DNA of 64,000 nt, taken from positions 1-64,000 of the forward strand of contig NW_025955007.1 in assembly GCF_022376445.1 (NCBI RefSeq), read 5' to 3'. Under the pieces are notes generated by a model. That model worked only from the letters and a program-made list of their open reading frames with translations, was not told the origin of the DNA and did not search any database. Below are positions 34,885-47,315 of this stretch, in pieces; the first letter of the stretch is position 1; the number at the start of each line of letters is the position of its first letter. The translations under genes and the position numbers were made by a program. Source of the stretch: Fomitopsis serialis (Eukaryota; Basidiomycota; Agaricomycetes; Polyporales; Fomitopsidaceae).

Positions 34885-35741
34885 GAGAACGTTCGCAAAG
34901 ACATCATGGTATAAAGTCACCAACTCGGTGGCTCTTGGGGAAGGATGGCGCTTTCTGTGGTGGACCGCTGCTGAGCCCATTCCGCCCAGGCCTTCTCTGT
35001 CTGTAAATAGTGAGCCCCAGTGATGCGCATCAATTGTTGGGCATACCTTCAAAATAGTCTGGGAGCGCTCCCTATGCACCCGCAAAATCTGCTCGCGTTG
35101 ATGCGGCCACACCCCCTCGAGAGCAATCTTCAATAAGGCGATATCACTACGCAGTCCACGTGCGCTCTTGCTCACTGCTCAATGCATTCAGTAAGATGCG
35201 GCAGCGCAGGCTAGCCAATGAGGACTCGCCGGTAGCTGCAGGTATTGCGCCTCCAATGTACAGTTCTTGCGATACTCCTTGTGACGCAGGCCCACTAATG
35301 AGATACTCACTGTTACCAGTCGTGCTATAGGGCCGGCCGAATGAGAAACACCGAAGATCACTAGAGGGCGGGCGCACCATTCTACTGTACATCCATCGCA
35401 GTAACGTGCGCGAACGCCCAAAGGACGTTTTCAACTCGAGTTCCTTGCCTTCCGCACAACATGCAGGTGGATTCCACGATGACGGTCGTGTGTCGCACCT
35501 CTGACATGAATAGCGGGCAAGGCGGAGGGGGAGGTATGAATGATCTATTGCGCACTCGCCTCCACAAAGCGGGCATTTGGGTGGGCATCGCGAAGGCGAA
35601 CTTTAATCGCTGGCAAGTTCTGTACATATTTAGCAGATCCGCTGGTCGTGCAAACACGAAGACCTGAGAAGTGTGTGAGTGTAGATCAATTCCAAGGATA
35701 TCGAAGGGCATGCCTCAAAGAGTACGTCATGCGGTAGTCGC
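34885..35741 (-). pseudogene. Second F-box copy, truncated and frameshifted
   Basis: Homologous to 8258-9110 of the F-box gene with perhaps 8-10 % substitutions. It keeps RLPHDVLFE, the GC-donor intron and FARPADLLNMYRTCQRLKFA. One base is missing at about 35413 (GCGCGAACGCCC against GCGCGAAACGCCC), which breaks the frame after ENVLWAF. The donor after the YIG-equivalent codon is changed from GT to GC, and the copy stops short of the large C-terminal exon. It sits directly against repeat copy 2 on its right. Confidence 0.8.
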
Positions 35742-35914
35742 AGTAGGTATGAATCCTCCAATCGTCCCAGTGGCAGCGAAACGCGGTCACGAAAAGAGTG
35801 CACAGGCGCACTGATCGGCTTTGCGTAAATACTCATAAAGACAAGATGTAGAGTTCGCAGATTGGTGCACGGCCGATGTTGAGGTGAAAAGGATGCAAAG
35901 CGAAGGGGGGCGCT

Positions 35915-38900
35915 GACCCGGAGATGAGCAGCGGGGCCGGGCATCCTGTGCGCGGCGCGGCGCCTGCAGAAAGAGGCGTTGCGGCGTCCTGCTAATCCGT
36001 AGCACAATTGATCGGTCATACTCCACGACGCCAGCCAGAAAACTGACTCGCTCGTGCACCTCCGCGGCCTTCGGACTCCTTCGTTGACTGGCAACAGTAA
36101 CGGCGCACTCCACAATGCGCATCGTCTCCTCCGTCACGCAAGCGTACACGTCAGGAAGATCTTCAGGCGCATCAGCGCCAGCACAGGATACGGTCTGGTT
36201 CAGCCCGCACAGACCGAGCTTCAGTATCGAGCACCAGGCGACAAGTCCGGCGCGACCGTCACCTCAATGCTACCGACGAGCATGTACGTCTTGACGAGCT
36301 CTGTCAACCGGGTTTCTCAGTCGGAGGTGATGCTGGAGGCCGGAGATTCGGAGGCGGAGGCCTGATGAGCGCGGACACATAGTCAGCGGCGAGTCGTTAC
36401 TTACGACGTGAGACTCACCGCAGAACGCCCAGTCTTACTCTGACGCGGTAGAAGACACATTATCCAAGGAGTCCTGAGCGGTTCCAGCTCTTCCCCACCA
36501 AAGTAACTACGGTCCATCTCATCAGTGAGTGACCTGTGAGGTCGATGGCGGCTTACCAGACGATCAAATCCCCACTTCGACACGATGACGGATCCTTCGC
36601 GCGCATCGATATAGTTGCGACGGCGGGCGATAGCGGACATCTTGGCCTCGACGGATGGGTGCTCTGACACGGCTGCGGCGCTCTTCGCGGAGCACGCCTT
36701 CGCGAGTCGGACGACTGTAAACGTAGGTTTGTGACGCTTCCCATACATGTAGTCAGCTCGTCCGGGAAACACATGGAGATCGGCGACGCAGACGCTGTGA
36801 TGCTGGTTCAGACACGAGACGCAGGAGCGGCGGTGAGGAAATGCCTACGCGAAAGCCCGCAGCAGGCCGAACATTACGGGCGAGTGATCGTCACTTCATG
36901 AGAGGTAACGAAACTCTTGCTGTCGGATACCTTAAGCGTGTTTCGTCTTGGAACTCATTGACGTCCCTGCCTCTGCCCCGCGAGGTACTGAGTGGTGCGC
37001 AAATGAGGACCCACTCGCAACCGCCGCCACTCCCCGTTCGCGGGTACCATCGGCTGGCTGGCCAATCTGGACACGCCGAGTACCGACCTCCTGGCGTGCG
37101 CAGAGCGGAACCACCGGCTCCATTGCCTTAGGCACGCTTGAATGTTCGTAGCGGATCGGAGCCTCTCGAACGCGAGGCGGCGGCTCCATACTTCGTACGC
37201 GGCGACATGCCAGTCGTGGGACGTCGGTGTAGTGTGCGGCGATGCGTTTGATGATGCGCCTGTGGTAGATACCGCACTCGCTGACCTCGTGGTCGACGTC
37301 AAAGGACTGTAGGTTGTTGCAGAAGTCGACGCTGACGGCACAGAGATAGCAGCCGAGCGGCGTCGAGGGAGTCGTGATGAGGGTAGCGACGTTAATGTCA
37401 CATCCGCGGCGGAGCGGGCTGGCGATACCGGCTTGCCATTCGTTGAAGTGCGCGACGGCTGCGGTGCCGAGCAGACGGACAGCTGCGGTGTCGAGCAGAC
37501 GGACGACGACGGTGTCGACTGACGGACGACGACGGTGTCGACTGACGGATGGCGGCGACGTCGGGCTGAGGCATCAGGTACTGCAGCGTAGGTTGAGCTA
37601 AGACGAGCACGGTGACTAGCAGACAGGGAACGCACCTCTCCTACCGCCCTTCCAGTCGTTCAGGCGAGAGTGTTCGCTCCCGGTGTCGAAGAAGAGAACA
37701 TAAGACGAGCCCTCGATGAGCCATCTGCCGCGGAGCGACCTGTATGGGAGTGGGCCTGGTAGCTGAGGGGTCCGATGAGACGATACTGTATCTGTCGCCA
37801 TGCGCGGGAACACATACCGCACGGAGTCGCAGCAGAGAACGTGAAAGGGGGCGAGCACAGGCTGGCCACCCACGACCTCTTCAGTACCGAGTGCCTTCTC
37901 GGTCGTGCGGGGCCATGACAGAAGCCGGGTCGGAAAGTGCGACAGCGCTCAGGAGGAGGAAAAGGAGACTCGAGTGTCGGGCGACATGAGCGACGAGCGT
38001 GAATGCGGTCGTCGCCTGAACGTGTCTGAGTCCATCACGTGTGGTCCCCAGGCTAGCGCTCCTGCATCATATTCTCGAATTTCGGTACGGAGTCCACACC
38101 ACTGCTACTGTTGGTATAGTATAGTAACTCGCTTAGGAGTCGCAACACTGCTCAGATTCACCGGTATCCTGATATGTCGACGTCGCTGTCAAGGCTCCAG
38201 TGACGGCAAGTCCGGTGCGCTCGACCAGCTTCAAAGTTCACGAACCGCACCAATTGCTCGTGCAACTGTGTCGTATAGTGGCTCGCACTACCTGGCGCGA
38301 TCGGATATAGTGCAACGCGGCGATGCAAGGGAGAGGGCGCCACAGGCTGAGTCCGCGGCCGCTGCGCGACGATCCTGGGCGCGGAACCAACGGCGGCGCC
38401 AGTACTGTTCCACCCGATGTTTGAAGACTGTGCGGCTAGCCAGGTAAGTTCTGCGCTCACGGGGTGCTGGCAGGAGCAATGTACAAACAGGCTTAGCTGA
38501 CGGAGGGCTCGCACCAGGTATGATTCACTCGACACAGAAGAGTCTCGGGTTGTCGAGCTTTCCACCCCGCTCAACCAGACATCACTAGGTCTGTCTGGCG
38601 ATCCAGTGAGGACGCGTCGAGTGGGAGTTCGATAGCCCGGTCGTTGTCGCCGATGGCGGGTATTCCAGCCTCAGGGAACCCCCCCCCGGGTCTGCGACCG
38701 CGAGCCGAGTGTCGCTCGACAACTCAGACTGAACAGGCCTAGACCAGGCGAGTGAACGCCAAGCCGTTAGCGATATCCATCTCCAACAACTGACCAAACA
38801 CTTACTAGACAGCTGTACCTCCTTCGCAAAGAAATACATATCCTGCTTGTGCGAGCGCACGTTTGTCCGCAGTTGCTCGCCCGTTCATTCTTCTACACGA

Positions 38901-39526
38901 AGATCCGACGCAACGAGCCAAGATGTACGGATGCCGTCGACCTTCCGACCCCGAGGCCTGAGCGCAGAACTTGACTGCCAATCGTAAGCAAGCACGGACA
39001 TGCTTCTAGGTGCGATGGCAGACGACGTTAATTACACCATGACGCAGACTCGGACGTGTGTCCGTCAGTGAACCGTCATGGTATAAACAGTACGAAACAT
39101 AGCACGCGAGTACTGATTTAGACATATGCAGATGCGGGACGTATCATAGACTACTCACAGTACTCAATCACTCCTGATGCCCGAACGATCGCCCGAAGCC
39201 GTCAATAATTTGCTCGCCAATACGTACTGTTTCTCATTCGCCCTCCGGCGCCCCTCCTTCAGCCGTTCAATGCCATAACTGACGCTCCGAATCAACGCCT
39301 CCACCGGCATGCGTTCACCTACAATGCCAGGTGCGGCCGAGCGGTCCCGCAGCTCCTCCACGTCTGCGACCAGCATTTGTAGCGCATCTCGCGTTACGAC
39401 TACATGGGCGAGGGCCTGCTGCCGGTAGTTGTCGACCTCCTTGAGGAGCGCAAGATGCGCCTCATTCTTCTGGCGCGCATGACGGTTTCCACCGAGGATC
39501 GTCCAGAGCTGGGATAGTAGCTCCCC
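35915..39526. repeat. Three-copy segment, copy 2
   Basis: Same content as copy 1 at offset 25,915. Here the right side runs without a break into the complete coiled-coil gene, so copy 2 (or its relative elsewhere) looks like the source context. Single-base differences from copy 1 include an A/G in the run ACTGGC(A/G)ACAG and a C/T at about 36322. 35991 to about 38004 is shared with copy 3. Confidence 0.85.
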
Positions 39527-40121
39527 GTGCTCCTCACTCAGTGAGATCCCCTCTTGCAAGCAGACTTCATGTATTGTCAGGAGGTGTTCCTGGAGTCGCT
39601 CAAGGTCTGCGGCGCTGGTAGTTGCCATGAAGAGCGTGTGCTGGGTCTCGTGTACCAGCGTCTCCATTACATTGGCATACGAGCGGACGATGCTCGCGCC
39701 GGTGGCAAGGTGGGGCATGAGAGTCGTCGCGAGCCACGGCAGCAAGCCCTCCTTGACTGTCGCGGCTTCAATTGTGAGCATGGCGTGGTCGTTCACGGCC
39801 ACGATGCTGAAGTGTACAATTAGCAAGGCATTGTACGACGGATGGATCTACGGCTCACCGATCTACCGCGCCGTCAATCTTCGCGCTGAGCCTGTACAGC
39901 CCTTCGCCTGCCTTCTTTGCGTCCTTCACCAACTCCATCAGGGCTTCTGCGAGGATATCGCGGCTCCTCAGGTCACTGGCGCGTCCGACCGCAGGCGTCG
40001 CCGAGCACAATGGCGAGATGGGCTTCGAAGGTGTGTTGTTCGGCTCTTGCGCGGTCGACGGTTCCTCTTCGACGTTCAACGGCTCTTCAGCTTCAGCGGA
40101 CGACGGCTCCTCAGCGGACAA
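39164..40121 (-). CDS. Coiled-coil hypothetical protein of Agaricomycete type
   Basis: The last exon 39806-39164 (213 codons) joins an upstream exon ending at 39859 through a 52-nt intron (phase 2) with a GCTAAT branch site. The upstream part is acidic and contains in-frame repeats of the type SAEEPLSAEEPSSAEAEEPL. It is followed by ILAEALMELVKDAKKAGEGL, then IVAVNDHAMLTIEAATVKEG and SQLWTILGGNRHARQKNEAH. The C-terminal helices (LRDRSAAPGIVGERMPVEAL) match a frequent but uncharacterised family in Agaricomycete genomes with long predicted helices. I could not find the ATG; an upstream exon beyond 40121 is likely. The 3' part is included in repeat copy 2 and repeated, truncated, in copy 1. Confidence 0.7.
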
Positions 40122-42358
40122 CGGCTCCTCAGCGCGGTGTATGGCTCTTCGACGGCGCCGGTACGCAACTCGTGACCGGCACGCGGTAAGTGACCCGGTA
40201 CCGCCACAGAAATGACAGTCACGACGGTCGTGCGACGGTCAGAGTCTACCGTTCGGATGAGTACGGTCTGTCTGCCAGAGGCTAGGCTCTCGTCCGATCA
40301 AATCAAAGCCATAACTCACTGTTCTGTTGACTTTGGGATGTCAGTCCGGTGCTGTCAGGCATGCGTGTTTCAATGTTGTATGAGTATCTGGTGGCTCGGA
40401 GCGATCAGCTGACGTAGCACATGCGAAGGTCGGGTACGCGTAGGGTCACTCGGGAGCTTTATGGCACTGCACTTACCAGGTTGTTCGCTCAGTGTTCGCC
40501 TATTGGGCAACGCCCCAGTGTTCGAGAGTCTCCGAGGCGGAAATCAGCCAGCCTCCGAGTCAGCCGACAGTGAACAAGAGTCAGCTCGCGGGCGCGGCGA
40601 CAGGGATACAGGGAACTGATGGTCAAGGACTCACTGGCACCTGAACGCATTGTGTTTAGGCCAATGGGAACGCTGCGACCCGGTCGGATGAGGTGGGCGT
40701 TAGATCGAACGCGTTTCGGGTGGATACCAAACCATGGGCCCGCACGCCACAACTCAAGGTCGGCGACAGCTTTGAAGCCATTTTCTACGCGGAAACGAAA
40801 GTCATGATCCGGACGTCAAAATCGGCTGGATGGGGTTGATTGGCACATTCGACTTGAACGGAATCGGGAGGGGGAAGACCGTCGGATCTGCAGAAGGCCA
40901 GATAGCACCCTTTATAATGGCTAGCGACGTTACGCTGTTGAAGTACCTAATAAGGTTCGCCCATGACGAGGAGCTCGATGTCGCTATCGTGCTCGACGAG
41001 CACACCTGTCATGTCGACGGTGTTGTTGCCCGCAGTCAGAGAGAGACCGATGCCGGGCTTTTGGCCTAGATTGACTCTCTGAACGAATATGGTCACTGTG
41101 AGAGACGACTCAGAACCTGAACTGACTACGAAATGTCAGATGCTACGTACATATTTCGTCAAGAAGCTATCTTCTGTGCGCCGACAAATTCGTAAACACG
41201 GCGTAACACGACAGTCGGTCCAATGAAGAGCACGACAAAGATCACAACACTAACCGTTCAGGCCTCTTCAGGTTCCCCTGCGCTCGCTATCGTGACGCGT
41301 AGGCAGGGTGGTATACGACAATTGCCGAAGGCGCAAGGTTCGATAGTAGTGCGAAGGGTTACATGGCACATACAACAGAGTCACATCCGGGAAGGGGATT
41401 GCTGATACGCCGTGCACGCTCATGCAGCGTTTCAGCTGTCTTGCAGTCGTAAGTTAATGCAGAGGACATTAGGAACTGGTATACAACCCCACTCGAGCTC
41501 CTGCGGCTTCGTGCCCAGGGCAATTCTCTCTTGAACACACCTAGAAGTCTTTCTGTGCGTGAAGCAATGATCGCCTACAACCTGCTGCTCTGGTCGTTCA
41601 TAATCCTTGTATGTTCGTGCTTCATGTGCGCGACGTCCTCCGCGGTGACGATCGTCGTCGCGTCCCGCACGCGCTCTACATCTCCTCGGCCTCACCGTCG
41701 TGCACATTGAGCTACACTTCAATCCAGCTGGGATGGCTTCGTCAACACTGCTTCTCCTACTGGGGCGAGCTGACCTATTCCTGTCGCTGCTGAAGCGCCA
41801 ATACTCTTCAGAGTGCTCATTCACGGAGTGACCTGGTCGTCGGGTTCGTCCTTGAAAATGCGCACCTCCAGGTCACGCCTGGAGCTCTCCGGATGTAGCC
41901 GAGCCGTGATGCCAGGCGGCGGCGAAGAGAGAGGAGGCCACAGAGATGGGTGATATCAGTCTCGGACGGCACTCCGCGATCTCCTGGTGAGTGGCACTCG
42001 GTGCACTACCCCAGTGCAGAGTGCGGGAGACGACGAGGTGCAAAGCATGAGCGAGCGGAGCACTTCAATGATAGTGTAGCTGGGGTGATAGTCCGGAGGA
42101 GAGGAGGTACTACATTAATGAGTAATAATCCCCAGCAGGGACGGTGTATGTAACTTACTAGCCCTGCGTCTGAGATCTGAGATCTAACCGCTGAGTCGAG
42201 GAGACTTATGTAAGTTCTCAGATCCGGACAAGATCCACAACCGGAGGAATCGTGCGCGATCGGGGTGTCGGCGATGCCCGATAGCCCCCTAACGCGCGAA
42301 TTTTCTGGACATATGTACTGACCGCTCCTAGGACCTCCCGACCGCGCTGCACAACTTT
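40122..42358. other. No gene recognised
   Basis: A plus-strand frame at 40830-41069 (with FAHDEELDVAIVLDEHTCHV) and a hydrophobic one at about 41569-41700 look somewhat protein-like but have no partner exons I can fix. 41325-41400 resembles window positions 1-75 (shared GTGCGAAGGGTT and ATGGCACAT), a dispersed repeat. Confidence 0.35.
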
Positions 42359-43085
42359 ATGAAAGACTTATCCCCGCTCCGAGTCCCATACGTTGAATCC
42401 AATGCTCCTTCGCCATTGTCAAGTCTCCCAATGGATTTGATGTACATTGAACGGTTGGCGGCTGTGGCGAGTACTCACTTTCTTTCTATCTCGATGCACT
42501 GTCCTAATACCTCTCAGACTCACTTCAAAGCAAACGAGTGGAGGATCGAGTATCTACCGCCTTCGGATTCTGCAAGCCACAATGTATGCGATACACCAGT
42601 ATCCGTCTTGAGTTGGGCCACTTAGCTACAGGCGATGACTCAGGTTGTTCATGAAGACAGCAAGGCACCCTCTCTTGAAGGCTCCGGTGTAGGTTCACCG
42701 ACTGCGAACCCGACGCCTCCTACTGAGGTCCCTGAAGAGGAACAGGGCAGAAGGCGTGTCATTCAGGAGTTCGCGAATGACATTCAGAGTGCCATAGAAG
42801 GTTCGTTACCTCATCAATCCAATGGTGGGAATTGAGTAGCGTGTAGCCCAATTGGTGAAACAGGCAGTGCAATTAATGAGCCTTGATGCAAGATCTATAT
42901 TCGTTGTGAGAGTCAAAGAAGAGGTAGGTGACAGGACTCCCGTAGTGTCCGATCACTCAGACTCACTCTCTTAGTCGCATTGGACACTTCGCTTCCTGGT
43001 TACACGCATCAATGAAGATGGGACAGAGGAGAAGTATCTGTTGTCTCCTTCAATAGGGCATTTTCCCCTTGACTGGAGAGCATAA
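42359..43085 (+). CDS. Unidentified multi-exon gene
   Basis: The last four exons are well supported by frame: 42518-42592 (THFKANEWRIEYLPPSDSAS), 42626-42800 (with MTQVVHEDSKAPSLEG and an acidic EVPEEEQGRRRVIQEFAND), 42847-42923 (AQLVKQAVQLMSLDARSIFV) and 42975-43085 (SHWTLRFLVTRINEDGTEEK, stop after FPLDWRA). Introns of 33-51 nt have GT..AG ends. The 5' exon (42359-42470) joins with a phase conflict, so the start is uncertain. There is no membrane segment or motif I recognise. The gene is small (about 150 residues), cytosolic or nuclear, function unknown. Confidence 0.5.
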
Positions 43086-43310
43086 CCCATAACAGTCGCA
43101 TACTAGTACGTTGTTTTAGTCATTGGCACACATCGACGAACCTCGTCTGCACAGGATGTTGATTCAAATTGACCCAGGATGCGGCCCAAACCAATATATT
43201 AATCCCACATTTATGCACGTCGTCCTGAACAAAGAATGTATTCTAACATCATTACATTATCTGTCCTCAATCAATCGCGGCACCGATCTGCTTGTCCAAG
43301 ATTCCGAGAT

Positions 43311-43781
43311 TTAATTCACCAGTATGCGCGGAAGTGCTCGTGGGCGGCGCGCTGTCACCGGCTTAATCCACGCTGGTTCAGCTGCAGGAGTGAACGACAG
43401 CGTAAGCCCAGGGTAGAGAGGATGGTTCGGGTACGCAGAAATGGCGCGCCATGCCCTTGAGTCATCCTTTGAAACGTCCCACATCCAAATTTGGATAGTG
43501 CGCTTGTCGAGCTGCTCGGTGCGGGTGCCAATCCAGTACAGATACAGTGTCCCGATATCCACCGTTTCACGCGGATTCACGCGCTGAGGCGCGGTGATGC
43601 GAGAGTCGCCTGAGTGCGCGTACCACGTACACTGAGCTTCGTTGCCCCGAATCTTCCGCTTTCGTGGGACCATCCACTGCACCAAACACGGTCAATGAGC
43701 AAAAATGACTGGAAGATAGAGGCGCACGTTGTCTTCGTCTGATGCCGACGCCACGGAGTCAGCGTGCTCTCCTCCGTGCAT
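43311..43781 (-). CDS. Unidentified small gene
   Basis: A frame of about 120 codons with INxxTxxIGTLYLYW-like sequence (RVNPRETVDIGTLYLYWIGT … RTIQIWMWDVSKDDSRAW) ends ALPRILVN. A probable first exon at 43781-43710 reads MHGGEHADSVASASDEDNVR. Joining the two needs a very short intron (33 nt) or an in-frame stop is met, so this may be a decaying gene. No family recognised. Confidence 0.4.
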
Positions 43782-43867
43782 ACTATGTTCGGTTCTAGCC
43801 TTTACCGCTGGAGGTATCGGCTGGGCTGCGACCATGCTGGCACTACTGAGTATCTCCTTATTTGGTT

Positions 43868-44203
43868 CTAAGTGGACCTAGGCGTAGGTATGTCGGTGAC
43901 CTGCGATCGAAGCAGAGGCGCCAGGCGGCACTTTCTCACCTGCCGAGGCGCTGTAGCGCTACTTCTCCCTTCCCCAGCGTTGTTACTTGATCGTAAACCC
44001 GGGTCGCCACCCAAGGCAGAGCTCGCGCCGGATTGCGGCCCTACGGTTAGCGCTTCCTCCCCAACCGCCGGCAAGGGCAGATAGTTGAGGGTCTTGCTAG
44101 CGAAGGAGCCAGATTTGGCTTTTTTCGCCACCGGTGCTCTGTGCTCTAGATCGGACAAATCATGACGAGGACGCTTGCGATCGGAAGAGGTCGCAGGGCG
44201 CAC
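43868..44203 (-). CDS. Possible exon of a nuclear-type protein
   Basis: An open frame of 111 codons with two basic clusters (DRKRPRH and PVAKKAKSG, NLS-like), then LNYLPLPAVGEEAL and a Ser/Gly-rich tail. A further minus-strand frame at 44241-44420 (YDFTRRRRFKRQDWLGVAMS) may be an upstream exon. I do not recognise it. Confidence 0.35.
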   Translation of the reverse strand: MRPATSSDRKRPRHDLSDLEHRAPVAKKAKSGSFASKTLNYLPLPAVGEEALTVGPQSGASSALGGDPGLRSSNNAGEGRSSATAPRQVRKCRLAPLLRSQVTDIPTPRST

Positions 44204-46169
44204 CGCCTGGGGCTAGTACGGGCAGCTTTCATTGTGATACTCAGACGGCAATAATGGAGTCACTTACGACCACGTCAGACATTGCCACTCCGAGCCAGTC
44301 CTGGCGCTTGAAGCGACGTCTCCTGGTGAAGTCGTACATCTTGCCAGTGGCTTGTATCCCAGCTGCAGGAAGCTGGCAATGGCTAGGGACCCCATCGCTC
44401 GCTGAGTGTACAAACTCAGCGACCCATCGCGTGCATGGTGGCGGCACAGCTGTATAGTTGGTTGGTGGCGGCATAGCGGAGACGATGTAGGAGGAACGAA
44501 TGAGACGCGGTGATCGAACATATTTGTGTGCTTTACAATACTTAGATTGTCTCGCGCAGGCGCACACACGTGGCCCGGACCGTCCGTCGCCGCCACTGGT
44601 GCCCTGCCACGTGAAGTCAGGACGGGCGGCAGGACGAATGATCACCTACTTGAGTGGGCGAGCCGTGGAGGGGCACGAGCAAAGCGTGTGCGCGATCGTG
44701 TGCGCAAGTGAGGGTCCGAGTAGGTGCGCGGCGACTGAGCTTGGTGCGCGGGCGGCCACGACAGACTTGCCGCTCACCGTGACATACGTCTGCTCGCGTG
44801 GGCACTGAAAATGGAGGCGATGAGTACACATCACGAAAAGCGCAGGAGCAATGCATTATGGTTTGACGACCGAGTCCGCTCGCTCGCTTCCTGCGCCTTA
44901 CCCTCGACGCTTACTCCGAGTCGCTCCGAGTCGCTCCGTGTTTGCTACATGGTGCGGCGCGGCACAAATGCGTCGACGCTCGATCACGGGAGAGTTGAGC
45001 GCTGGTGCTTCTGCAGAAAGGACGAGCTTTAACAAGCGCGTGAGCAGCACATCCGGCGTGTGCGCGAGTCGCGAGTAACTCACGTCACACTCGATTACGC
45101 GCGCCCTCCCGCAAAGATGGTGAGGATCTGCTGTGATGACTTCAGCATAGGGTGGCCAAGGCCAGCAGAGGCGCAGCAGAAGTGGCGGCGAAGGATGAGA
45201 GGGGCAGTGCGGGCGATGATCAGAGAGCGAAAGGTAATAAGTTGCGCTGATGGCAGGGATGGAGGGAGAAGGTAGGAGAGGAAGCGGGTGTGTATGCATG
45301 CACGCGGGATAGGGACGAGAGGTCAGGCAGCGCAGGGAACGCACTGGATGGAGGTGAGAGAGCTAGGGTGGAGACACGAAGTCAGCGCTGCTCGAGGTAA
45401 AGCAGTGGACCCACGAGCGCCCTCGCATGCGTGAGGGCCATCGTGGGCGGAGGCTGCAGGAGTGACTCCGTAAGTTACATGAATGACACCAGGGCACTCA
45501 ATGAACCCACGCTCCGGGCACTGATATGACGCCTGCTTGTCGCCCTGTCGGTGCGATATTCATGACGTCGTGACCTAGAGGGCAAAAGCCCAGTGAGACT
45601 ACGTACTGCTGACGACACATCATCATCGGTCTTGTTACAGCGTAAGGCCGCCAGTGAATACGGAGGAATCGGAGATGTCGAGAGGGCGCTGGCGCCCCTC
45701 GCGTTGACCTAACCGCTGAGCGCTACCACCTCCTAGGTGGCTGGATGGACCGCTCCTCCTCCTCAGCATAGGTATGTGTGTTCTCGGGCGAGCGGTTGGG
45801 GGAGTGAATAGGCAAGCAGGAATGACAAAACTACTGTTCATTGACATGCCTGTTCGCCAAAGCACTGTCAGTAAGGCGGTGAGTAGTAGGCGCATCCAGA
45901 AAGGGTGTGTGCCTTTACCCTTAGAGCCCCTTTGCTGTCGCCGTCGCCGCATCTAGGGTTTCCCTGCATCCTGCATCTTTCACGACTACTTCGTAGTTCG
46001 CTGTGCTTGTCTTTCTCTGGGCAGTCCTTGGGCGGTCCTGACGCTCGACGCTAGCCTAGGACGATTCAGATGTAGCGTCCACCGCGGTACTGTAGATGCC
46101 AGCGCAATATTGTTTCCACATGACATCGTTGAGCACTTCGTGGTTAGGCAGTACTGTATCGGATCCTAA
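44204..46169. other. No gene recognised
   Basis: GC-rich, with many short overlapping ORFs; no exon chain or domain seen apart from the possible upstream exon at 44241-44420. Confidence 0.35.
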
Positions 46170-47048
46170 TTAGCAGCCGGGTCTAGTTCCGCCACTGTCT
46201 CCTTGGTAACGTTCACCGTGTTCGTCGTTCGGCTCACCTGTTAGGAGATCACGTCGTAGCTTTCCTCGCTGCACTGGCAAGAGCTGGTGGTAGGCGTCGA
46301 TGCCCCAGAAGTGGACGCTGCTGCCGCTGAACCATGCGAGAGGGCGGATTCGGGGCGGGATACGGAGGAATTGTGGGTTTGGCGGGAGGGGCAGTTGGTG
46401 AGGTGGCGGACGCCTCGTCATCATCGTCTTCCCAGCTGAAGTCCTCGGCTGAGCGCATAGGATATGAAAGCAGGAAGGTACTCAGGCGAAGCGCTCTTCT
46501 ACATCTTCCCTGACGGGCTCAATCTGGTGTACTTGGAAGAAGTAGCGCGTCCAGAAGGTCGAGACGTCTATATCCGAGGGAAAAAAGAAGACATTCAGCG
46601 CGAGCTCTCTATCGTCTGTTGGCGTACTTACCCAATCTCCAATGTTGCCAACTTCTCCCTCTCAGCCTTCTCATCCTTAAACCTCTTCGACAACACTGCC
46701 CGTCAACCCCGCCCTTTGCGGGTATCTCCCTGCCCACGCTGCGAACGTCTCCCGCTCTGTCGGGTTCACACTCGGGTCCGCACGCACATCGCACGGGTGA
46801 TGCCGCGACTGCGAGCGCGTTGCAGCGCATCGGGCTGGACTATGCACACCGCCTGGCAAAGGTCCTCGCCGCCGCCCTGGATCGGCTTCAGGAGGCTTGT
46901 AAGAACCTAGCTCTGCTGGAAAGTTGTCGGTGGCTCCGGGACTTGGGCTGGACGGCGCCAATCCTGCAGATAGCGCCGAGCTGTACTTATCGAATTTAGA
47001 CTGTGTCAATGGCCTCCCGAATCCGGCATACTTATCATAAGTACCCAT
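46170..47048 (-). pseudogene. BSD-domain protein remnant
   Basis: On the minus strand, VSTFWTRYFFQVHQIE (about 46520-46575) is the diagnostic FW…RYFF core of the BSD domain, found in Dos2-like and TFIIH-p62 proteins. AEDFSWEDDDDE (about 46410-46450), the acidic stretch that follows BSD in fungal Dos2-type proteins, comes after it. Upstream, RFKDEKAEREKLATLE and MGTYDKYAGFGRP lie in other frames. An in-frame TGA follows the BSD core, and the usual start of the domain (ALLxxDADL…) is not visible. I read this as a decayed copy. Dos2-like proteins have roles in ubiquitylation and trafficking that are poorly defined. Confidence 0.6.
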
Positions 47049-47315
47049 CCTCTCCCTCCTGCCAGGCTATCCTGCCCGGTGCATGACATTTCGTGTGGCA
47101 AAAAGGCGATCCGCTTCGGCTTCGCTGCAGGAGGGTTGCGGTATGCGAAGACTCCAAATTGATCCCGACTTCCTCGATAAGTACGTGGTGGCGTTTGAAT
47201 CTACCCTTGAACATCTCTTTCACGTGTGTTCGTCCCTCCTCCCTCGGAACCTGAGCGCCACTCGCCCTCTCCCTCATCCAACACGTTATACGCGCTATTT
47301 GTGGAGGTTGCCTTC

